The notes beneath the pieces were generated by a model. That model made no database searches, had not been told where the DNA came from, and saw only the letters and a list, made by a program, of their open reading frames with translations. A stretch of DNA of 64,000 nucleotides, from assembly GCF_026914185.1 (NCBI RefSeq), contig NC_070567.1, positions 1,116,001 through 1,180,000 of the forward strand, in the 5' to 3' direction. Origin of the DNA: Puccinia triticina (lineage: Eukaryota > Basidiomycota > Pucciniomycetes > Pucciniales > Pucciniaceae). Positions 56,503 to 64,000 of the stretch are shown here, in pieces. A program made the position numbers and the translations under genes. The stretch's first letter is position 1. Every line of letters begins with the position of its first letter.

Positions 56503-58286
56503 ATGAAGGGCTCAGGCGCAGGACTTCCAGAACCCAGCAAGAATGGCAACCCGGGCGGAGAAACACCACCTTCCCGCACACTCGTCTTCCTGACCGTAAG
56601 CTTCTACTTGGTCGCCGCGCTCGTCATGGTCTTCGTCAACAAAGTCAGTCCCCCTTGACGATTCATGTTATCTGGCGAGGGGAAATCAGGAGCTGATTTG
56701 CTGCTGGGTTGGCGCTCAAGTGGGTGCTCAACTCGGTTTCTGTGCCCATCTTCCTCCTCTTCTGTCAACTGGTAATCGCAGTGGTGCTCCTCAAGCTCTC
56801 TCACATCTTTGGACTGATCAAGTTACCCCAAAAAACCTTCAGGAGTCTCTTCAACTCTGCCACCCAATTCAAGCTCCTCAAATCTATAAGCCCCATGGTC
56901 CTCATCAACGTCTCCGGTTTGATCTTTAATACTTACTGTTTGAAGTTCGTCGATGCCTCTTTTTATCAGGTATTCCCCCCGTATTCACCCTTTTTTTTGC
57001 CGATCTCTCTCAAATAAATTAATCTGATGGTTTTTTTTTGTCTATTCGAAATGCTTCCACAGGTTGCAAGAGGCTTAATTTTGCCATTCACGATCTTTGC
57101 ATCTCATATGTTTTTGGGCACACGGGCATCGATCAAGATCTACATTTCAGTGGGCATAGTCTGCATGGGGTTCATGCTGGGCGTGAGCTCGGAGCGATTC
57201 ACGGTCTCCCATCTAGGAGTTCTCCTCGGGATTCTGTCGTCAGTGACCACCGCGATCCACGCGATCATCGTGAAACAGACATTGGAGAAGGTGCCCTCGA
57301 CGATCGCATTGACCTACTACAGCAACGGCCTCTCGGCGCTCATCGTCCTCCCCCTGATCTTCCTCGTCGGCGAGACGCCCACGATCTTCGCCCTCTTCTC
57401 CGACGGCTACGATCGCTTCAGAACCTTCTTCCTCGGCACCCTCATCACCGGCCTCTTCGGCTTCTTCATCTGCATCGCCGGCCTCCTCTCGATCAAGGTC
57501 ACTTCTCCCGTCACCCATATGATCAGTTCTGCAGTCAGAGGCGTCATACAGGTCGGTCATCTCTCACGTTCCCCACGCTATCTTTTCTTACCATCTATTC
57601 AATCCTCTTGAAAAAAGAAGAAATACCCTATGTATATCCTTGTCATCTACCCTCTGTAATATCTTATCTGACCATCTTCTTCCTGCTATCTACTAAACAC
57701 AATCAACGAAATCTGAGAACATAGAAGAGATGCACATCCGTACACACACACAAGAAGTAGACGAGAAGAAACTGACTGGAAACACATATTTACATGATGA
57801 CTATTTTTGGATGGACAAAATTAACAGACGATACTAGGGGCGGTGGTATTTTCGGACAAGATAACGAGCGGACGCGTGACGGGGATCGGGATGATTCTAG
57901 TGGGCTCGATATACTACACCTGGGTGAAGGACCAAGAGCTGATACAGCAGCAGGCGAAGCCGGCGGGCGGCAAGCCGGAGCGGATCCGTTTGGGCCAGCT
58001 GGCCAGCCACGGCCTGGACGAAAGAGACCCTGAGTCGGAGTCGCTGGTCCTCAAAATCTCCGACCCTAACGATCTCAACGATGAAGACGACGACTATGTC
58101 GATGATCATGATGATCATCAAAGGCTGGATGGTCTTGGTCGCAAATATCACGATCGGATCTCTCCTACAACCAAGCCCCTTTCCCCTTCTAGTGCCAGGG
58201 ACGATAATGATGATGAAGATGTTGATGAGGATGAGGACGAAGATGATCGAGAACTGCGGAAGGCTGAAAAGGCCCTTGGGCTCTAG
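56503..58286 (+). CDS. GDP-fucose/nucleotide-sugar transporter-like membrane protein
   Basis: Exons 56503-56643, 56721-56969, 57063-57551, 57828-58286 give 445 residues; an in-frame ATG at 56332 would add 57. About ten membrane spans of the drug/metabolite transporter fold. Blocks resemble SLC35C1: SFYLVAALVMVFVNK, VSGLIFNTYCLKFVDASFYQ, RGLILPFTIFASHMFLG, GLFGFFICIAGLLSIKVTSPVTHMISSAVRG and GMILVGSIYYTWVK. It would exchange nucleotide sugar for nucleotide monophosphate across the Golgi membrane. GDP-fucose as substrate is family inference. The C-terminal ~115 residues are a long acidic Asp/Glu tail, unusual in the family. All exon phases agree. Confidence 0.85.
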
Positions 58287-59079
58287 AGTAAAACTAAACT
58301 CGCTCTTCTCTTTCTTCTTCACCCTTCACTTGCTGGTTACATGTAGGCCATTCCTTCACGCTACAACTTCGGTTTAATGTTTCATACCATAATCTCTCTT
58401 TTTTTCGTCCATTGAACACGGGCGGTGCTTTTTCATAGAATTTTGGTGTTCATGTTTCACTGTAGCAAAAAACCAATCTTATTCGTTGTCCTCAATTCTC
58501 ACAAATCCAATGTGTAAATCACTTGTTCAAGTTTTTATTGTGTGTGTGTGTGCTTGCAGTTGGCAAGAAGAATAGGTTAAAGAGTGTTTGGTTGAAAAAC
58601 GAGGAAGATGAAAGACATGCAGTACTGCAAGTCGAGTAAATCCAATTCTATGCAGCTCTAATGACATCATGTGCAGTCCTGTGAGTAGTCCTCCATGTGA
58701 TGTATAAAGAAAAAGGCTGGAGATTGAATATATTCTTCATTCAGCCTTGTGACACCTTGGTCCCACTAATTTGTTCCCCATCTTCGCATTATCTCTTTCT
58801 TAAAGGATATGCCATCCCATTTTTTTCAAGATATTCGCAGCTTAAAGATATCAAGAGAATCAATTGTTGTTCACTGATTTTGCTGCACTAGCTATGCCTG
58901 TTTCTAGTTGGTACATCTATCTTACATTTAACGACGTCAACTGAATCTAGTGACTGAACGGGAAGATGAAAAGATTCTTCATAGAGGATGTATGTACTCT
59001 TTATCGCGCTGATCAGGCTCTAATCATATGCCCCCTTTTTTTTACTGCGCTGCAGAGCAGGGTTAGAATCGCAATACAC
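58287..59079. other. Intergenic between convergent genes
   Basis: 3' regions of the transporter and of the dehydrogenase. A (TG)7 microsatellite lies at about 58539-58552. No coding region seen. Confidence 0.5.
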
Positions 59080-61001
59080 CTAACTATTTTGCCGATGACT
59101 GATCGTCGCACTGGCTTGGGCGGTCGGCAAGACCTGAAAGAATGTGCAAGAAATCCACAGATCAATTGTTTGTCTTGTTTATCCCTGAAAGCCCAGCTCA
59201 AGCCGTGTGCTTATACATCCAACTGGTGCTCTCCACCACATCTAGGGGAAAATCTTCGGAAGACAAGGCCAAAGAAAGAAAGAGAAGCTTGGGACTTACG
59301 TATAATTCGGCAACATTGACATGGGGCGGTCTGTTGAGTTTCGTCAATAATCAAACCAAATCAGTCGGCTTTGACAGATTAGACGTGATGGACGATCTGG
59401 CAGTCTGGATATGGAAATTGGTTCAAGAAGCAGGGTCGCTACACTGACCTGGCTGCACACCAGACGATTTCTTCGGCAATGTCCTCTGCCGTCAAAGGCT
59501 GCAAACCTACACATCATCGCCGAAGAAATGGTAAACCCCCATGTAAGCAACGGGTATCACCATGATTGATTCCAGGAAACGGTAAAATCAAGAGGAGAAA
59601 CAGATTGGTGGAAAACGACAAACCATCGTAAACAGCGTCTGCTAATTTCCGGTCGCCTCGGAACCGGGTCACTGAGAACTCGGTCTCCACCATTCCTGGT
59701 TGGATTTCTGAGACCCGTAGCGGGGTTGAAACGAGCTCTCTCAATAGCGCACCTGAAAAGGCATTGACGGCATGTTTAGTTGCACAGCTAAATTCATATC
59801 AATCAAAAACAAGATTTTCCAGTTTGTTAGCGACTGGCTAGTGACTACTTGTGATAGTTTTTGGGCTTAATAAGGATTTGAGGTGACTTGCTATATTGAT
59901 CCTCCGGCATACGGTTCACGCCCGGCAATCGAACCAATGTTGATGATGCTGAATATAAGGTAGTAATTTGTTCCGCGCTTCAGTTGTGACTTTTGATTTC
60001 CCGGTGAGTGCATCATGATCAAGTTCACTGGACCCGACTCAACTGTCCTTTGGCACGCTCTTTCATTCCTGATATCGACAGCCATGGTGAGAAATTCCAA
60101 AAGTGACAAAAGAAACGGCACGTCAGCTGCTATCGCGGGTTGAGTCATCGGCATATAAGGTCTTCCTGACCTTTCACGACCACGTTCGTCATTCGTATAA
60201 GACCCTACACCGCAATGAAGTTCGGCGATGAATGTTTTCATTGACAGATCTCAGATTCCTGGAGTCCTGTGAAGCGTTACAAATGGTAAACATACCAAGA
60301 CATTTGTGTCTGTAAGGCCGTCAGCATTGACTCACAGGATGCTGCAGTATTGTGTCTATTTTTCAACGAAATCTAGAAGAATCGGCCAATTGACTCAACT
60401 AATCATCACTTGAACTTCTTCAAAGTTTAAGTCTCCTACTTGATCCCGACCATAGACCAATCCGGCATTATTGACTGAAGAAGAATCCAAGCAAAGATCA
60501 ACACGGCGAGAAATGTGATCGGATGAAGTAGTTATGTAGAGTGAATGATAAATCGGGCGATGTGTTACCTAGCACGTCAATCTTCTTCAACTCAGGCGGA
60601 ACCCGGTCCAAGAAGGAGTCGATAGCTTGTGGTTCTTGCATGTCCAAGACCAACGCCGATACTCGCCCGCCATGGCCAACCCCGCTCTCTTTATTGGCCT
60701 TCTCGCACGCCAGTTTTACTTCCTCTAGAACCGCTTCTCGCCGGGCGGTGATGATCAGATTCGCCCCTGCTCGTGCAAACAATATCGCCGTCGCTGCCCC
60801 GATTCCCTATACCATCAACATCCACGGTAACATAACAGACCCAGAAAAAATGCATCGGGGTTTATCAGGTTAGCTTGTGATCAAATCCAACTTGTGGGTT
60901 ATGTTTATTTCTACGATTATTATTGTGTACTGGCTCACACCAGATGCTCCAGTAATCAACACCGTCGCATCCTTCAGACTCTCAGTGCGAAAGATGCTCA
61001 T
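59080..61001 (-). CDS. NADP-dependent short-chain dehydrogenase (YMR226C/YdfG type)
   Basis: Eleven minus-strand exons: 61001-60939, 60806-60569, 60474-60400, 60309-60296, 60204-60171, 60068-60044, 59948-59892, 59787-59624, 59506-59449, 59330-59300, 59133-59080. All phases agree, giving 270 residues, against 267 in yeast YMR226C. Cofactor motif TGASGGIGAATAI; ITARR after strand 2 suits NADPH; VNNAGLVYG; catalytic Ser in IGSIAGREPYAGGS and YCATK; QPGMVETEFSVTRFRGD; end LPTAQASATISHRQNS. It would oxidise L-serine, L-allo-threonine or other 3-hydroxy acids in the cytosol. The intron after 59892 is GC-AG (GCAAGT). Exons of 14, 25, 31 and 34 nt are remarkably short. Confidence 0.93.
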
Positions 61002-61459
61002 CGTCAATCGTAAGTGATGGGTGGTAACACGGCCAGAATTAGTACCTGTACCTATCGATTTTGGTCGATTGTCAGCATCGGTAGGTAAGCACTAGGAGTT
61101 CGACATGTCTGTTCTCACTCACTTTTACTGGGGTCGACTATAGCTGGTGCGTTGTACTGCCAACGTTGCTATTGAGTTTGGTGTATGTATCTCAGACTCC
61201 AACAACACATGCCATGATGGCCCCGTCCCCCGGGGCAAGACTGCACTCGATCTCATCTTGCTACAATTAAATAAAACTCGTAGTCGTCCATCTCTTGTCG
61301 TCCCGATCTCATCAAAAGATGAACTACATGGACATGCACGTGTACACCACGGGACATGTCCGATGTTCATCGGATGTGGACTTGGACATGTTTTCTGCCG
61401 TCCAGAACTCGCGGGGCAGGAAGCGTCCAGCGGACACTAGTCTGCTGGACGGATCCTTA
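61002..61459. other. Intergenic, upstream of the dehydrogenase
   Basis: Probably holds the dehydrogenase promoter (minus strand); I see no clear TATA box. 61320-61400 has several ACATG words. No coding region. Confidence 0.35.
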
Positions 61460-61697
61460 ACATTTCAGAGCGTCACATCCGCTGGATGGTATCGAGGCAT
61501 CCAGCGGATGTAACAAACCCATCGAGCGGATATGACAAACCCATCCGCTGGATGTTATCAAGCCATCCAGCGGATGTTACAATACCATCCGCTGGATGGT
61601 ATCGAGCCATCCAGCGGATGTGAGAGAACCATCCACTGGATGGTATCCTATGGCATCGAACCATCCAGCGGATGCGGCAAAACCATCCAGCGGATAT
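61460..61697. repeat. Cluster of alternating inverted 14-bp repeats
   Basis: About ten copies of CATCCGCTGGATGG or its inverse CCATCCAGCGGATG, mostly alternating in orientation and separated by 8-12 bp (GTATCGAG, TAACAAAC). This creates a chain of potential hairpins. No spacer diversity of the CRISPR kind. Confidence 0.75.
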
Positions 61698-62159
61698 GAG
61701 TTTGGACTTTACGGCCCTGAGTGTCAGGGCCTGTACCATAGCCGGGAAAAAAACAGTTTTTCCCCCGGAAATTAATTTATTTGCAAAAAAACTGTTTTCA
61801 CCAAAAAACACGTACCACAGCGCCTGTTTTTTGACACATCCGGAAAATAGTTTTCCTCGAAAATGGGTGCTTTTCAAAAACAGGTCTGACCCTGTTTTTT
61901 GGAAGCTATTTTTCCACTTCTCTGCACTGCACCAACATCCAAGCAGCATGCCCAAGTCCATCGACAATCTCATCGACCCTGTTGTCCTAATGGACACCAT
62001 CCCACCACCCACATCGGAACCCAACCTGCCAACAACGCCTGCTCCGATGCCTCAATCCAAGAGATTCAAGCCCAATAAAGTCGTCCGTACTCGAGAACGA
62101 CGGCTATTAATAAGAGTACACTCCCTCCTTGATGCCCGGTCCGTACCTGCCATCAAAAG
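61698..62159. other. Unassigned repeat-like sequence
   Basis: CAGGGCCTGTACC at about 61727 and its loose inverse GGTCTGACCCTG at about 61884 may bound a small element, and AAAACAG/CTGTTTT words recur between. Nothing is firm. Confidence 0.3.
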
Positions 62160-62164
62160 TCACT

Positions 62165-62352
62165 CGCCCAATTCTCGATGACCGGCTTGTTCCGATCCTT
62201 GAGAGGAGTATGTACTTCCCAAGATGACCGGAACGAGCCGGTCATCAAGAAGAAGATGTACTGATCAAGATGACCGGTTCGTTCCGGTCATCAAGGAAGT
62301 ATGCACTCCTCCCGATGACCGGAACGAACCCTTCCCTTGATGACCGGGTCGT
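62165..62352. repeat. Cluster of GATGACCGGAACGA inverted repeats
   Basis: Copies of GATGACCGG(A/C)(A/T)(C/T)G and the inverse CCGGTCATCAAG alternate about every 25-35 bp. Related words occur at 21975-22260. Confidence 0.6.
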
Positions 62353-62505
62353 TACGGTGTGGTGGCCCCTCTCGTGGCCAGCTATTCAGGAGCATCACCG
62401 CCGCCAGCAACATCAAGACCAAGACTCCACTCGCTTCTCACTCCTCAAGACTCATCAAGATCCTCAAGACCTTCAAGAATTCACCCTCTTTCCATCATCT
62501 TCCCA

Positions 62506-62602
62506 CTTTCCACCTTCCCACTTTCCACCTTCCCACTTTCCACCTTCCCACTTTCCACCTTCCCACTTTCCACCTTCCCACTTTCCACCTTCCCACTTTC
62601 AA
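62506..62602 (+). repeat. 15-bp minisatellite
   Basis: TTCCCACTTTCCACC repeated six to seven times. Pyrimidine-only strand. Confidence 0.85.
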
Positions 62603-62699
62603 CTGGCTCCCTTCTCAAGATCTTCCCCTTTTCCCTTCCTTTTCCCTCTCCTCATCTTCCACCCCCTTCTCTTCCATACTCCTTCCCCTCTTTCACTTC

Positions 62700-63392
62700 C
62701 CCTGTCCCCTGCCATCTAACTCTTTCATTTTTCTTGGTCCTAACACAGCATGTGCTGTGGGTTTATTTCCTTGTTTTGTTTCTGGTTTCTGTTTCTTTCT
62801 GTTTGTTTTTGCCTGTCTTGAGTGTTTTCTGTCTCCTCTTTTCTTTCTTCCTTTCTTCTCTCTGGCTTTTTTCTTTCTGCCTCATCTCACTGTGCTTTTC
62901 TTGTTTCTTTGTGTTATGTTCTCTTTTCCTGCTTCTCTTGTTTGTTGTGAGTGTGTGCGCGTGTAGCGCGCGGAGGATGTGATGAAATGTATGTGACATG
63001 TCACCCGGAGTCCAAGTTCAGCTCGAACTTGGATGATGGGTGGCCATGGCATTCTGATCCCCAGAATACGGACCATCACTGAGCTTATAGATGCTATCTT
63101 CAGAGTTTCAACTTACGGGCTCCGCCCGCCGATCATCCTTCATCAGAGTTTTCCGGATTTTTTTCCTTCCTCTTCCTTAAGATCACATCTCCCTTCCCCT
63201 CAAACAAAACAACCGCCGCCGAGGATCCAAACCCCCGGCGAACTTCTCAAAACCACCCAAAACCCAATAGCTATTCCTGATCCCCCCCATTTTCAGCGCT
63301 CATCACCACGGACCACCCAGCCACGAGGGCAGCCTAAACAGCACCCATCCCCTCACACGACTGCCTCCGCTTGTACGGACAGGAGTCCCTCA
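62700..63392 (+). repeat. Probable 5' LTR region of element E
   Basis: Pyrimidine-rich start, then the palindrome TCCAAGTTCAGCTCGAACTTGGA (63010-63032; 19 of 23 bases pair) and the segment shared in inverse with 2690-2850. It is assumed to end at CCCTCA 63392, two bases before the primer-binding site. The LTR start is not defined. Confidence 0.45.
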
Positions 63393-63394
63393 TT

Positions 63395-63443
63395 TGGTCC
63401 CCCGAGCCGGGATCGAACCAGCGACCTCAAGATTTACAGTCTC
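63395..63443 (+). other. Primer-binding site derived from mature tRNA-Tyr (extended, 49 nt)
   Basis: The inverse strand reads as the 3' part of tRNA-Tyr: anticodon arm CGAGACTGTAAATCTTG (anticodon GTA), variable bases AGGTC, T arm GCTGGTTCGATCCCGGC, acceptor strand TCGGGGGA and then CCA. There is no 5' half, no intron, and CCA is encoded. It is therefore a copy of mature tRNA at the place of a primer-binding site, not a tRNA gene. A standard site would be about 18 nt (63395-63412). Confidence 0.65.
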
Positions 63444-63702
63444 GCTACTGTGGTTTTGAGGCCGTTCGGCGGTTATATCTTCTTTGTTTTTTCTTCTTGA
63501 CACTATCATCCATCGAAATTCCTGAGAATCTTGGCTGAACCTATTCGGCTCTTCTCCCTCCGCCACTCTCAAGTACCGACCGCATCCGTCGCTTGCCACT
63601 CTTCTAGAGGACTAGCCCTCGTTTCATTGGATCAAGTAGTTTCAGGATCCGGCTTCTTTCTTTTTCTTGTTTTTTTTTAGGTGTTCAGCAGCGGGGCATT
63701 AG

Positions 63703-63711
63703 GGGTATAAA
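63703..63711 (+). promoter_or_regulatory. TATA-like box upstream of element E gag
   Basis: GGGGTATAAAAGTAAG, about 110 bp before ATG 63818 and downstream of the primer-binding site. It may be a functional internal promoter or chance. Confidence 0.35.
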
Positions 63712-63817
63712 AGTAAGTCCCCTCCACTTAGTAGCACCGCCGAAGCTTCTACATTGTCAAAGCATCATCGCCACTTCGTGAGCCGCCCCCGTTCGCCTGG
63801 CTGTTTCCAATTTCAGA

Positions 63818-64000
63818 ATGCTTGCAATGGCCGACGCGGTGGGAGATCCTCGACCCGTCAAAATGAAGAAAATAAAACCGCAAGACTGTCTGAAGTTTGA
63901 CGGCTCAAACGTTGAGCGGTTTCTAGACGACTACGAGCTAGCGGCCGAGCTAGACGAAGCCTCAGATTACAACAAGGCCCGTCAAGTCGTGCGTTTCGTC
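63818..64000 (+). CDS. gag: Element E gag, N-terminal part (runs off the window)
   Basis: ATG 63818 starts MLAMADAVGDPRPVKMKKIK. LKFDGSNVERFLDDYELAAE and DYNKARQVVRFV match the capsid start of gag in elements A (LKFSEAEVERFIDRF, AYQVVNFF) and B (YYEGTQFMKFLNRF, KAAQILRF). It is open for all 61 visible codons. It is Ty3/Gypsy and of the same broad lineage as A and B by eye. Confidence 0.75.
   Translation, partial: MLAMADAVGDPRPVKMKKIKPQDCLKFDGSNVERFLDDYELAAELDEASDYNKARQVVRFV

Noticed and set aside
57240..57560. Acidic minus-strand frame opposite the transporter exon 3
   Set aside because: Shadow of a conserved GC-rich exon.
61460..61697. CRISPR-like array
   Set aside because: Repeats alternate in orientation, spacers are 8-12 bp and similar, and the genome is eukaryotic.
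61727..61895. Small hAT element with CAGGG ends
   Set aside because: Ends are short and no 8-bp duplication is visible.
63395..63480. tRNA-Tyr gene on the minus strand
   Set aside because: Only the 3' half is present, CCA is encoded, no intron, and the 5' acceptor and D arm are missing.

Overview
The window looks like a repeat-rich nuclear region of a basidiomycete, most likely a rust fungus (Pucciniales). The basis is the many short introns (about 50-110 bp) with GTANGT/YAG borders, the layered Ty3/Gypsy debris, small islands of single-copy genes, and secreted-protein genes with no recognisable homologue. The rust assignment is inference; the basidiomycete assignment is firmer.

Left part (1-32,250) is a stack of transposons. 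Element A (Ty3/Gypsy, + strand; 5' LTR cut by the window start, 3' LTR at about 20,895-21,855) carries gag, protease, RT/RNase H and integrase, all decayed. Element B (Ty3/Gypsy, - strand, 9,186-20,537) is inserted near A's 3' end. It has 732-bp LTRs that differ at about three positions by eye and a CCGT target duplication. Its own integrase is split by a 435-bp solo LTR (13,132-13,566, duplication GTATG). A and B each carry an extra gene in antisense between integrase and 3' LTR. In A this gene encodes a cysteine-cluster protein and is cut in two by B; in B it has a TATA box and introns. Then come a palindromic pair of A-type LTR ends, a 173-bp tandem satellite interrupted by a hAT-like element, a third Gypsy element C (- strand, 25,437-31,475) and a hAT transposase remnant.

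Middle part (33,600-38,465) holds element D, a gag-only LTR element (34,006-38,094, duplication CCATC). It sits in the centre of an older inverted repeat and is itself interrupted by a solo LTR related to B's LTR.

Right part (38,700-61,000) is the genic island: a RING-H2 protein, a secreted Pro/Gly-rich repeat protein, a Rap1-type Myb protein, a candidate secreted protein broken by a 22-bp tandem duplication, TSR3 (18S rRNA aminocarboxypropyltransferase), an unrecognised 410-residue protein, a GDP-fucose-transporter-like protein, and an 11-exon short-chain dehydrogenase of the YMR226C type. Within it lies a non-autonomous CACTA-type element (53,027-55,208) built almost wholly from a 44-bp palindromic monomer arranged as two opposing arms.

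The right edge (61,400-64,000) has clusters of alternating inverted short repeats, then the start of a fifth Gypsy element, E. Its primer-binding site is an unusually long copy of the 3' half of mature tRNA-Tyr, followed by gag running off the window. One theme unites the elements: most of the in-frame stop codons recognised in A, B, C and D are TGA where an arginine CGA is expected, which suggests decay by CpG deamination.
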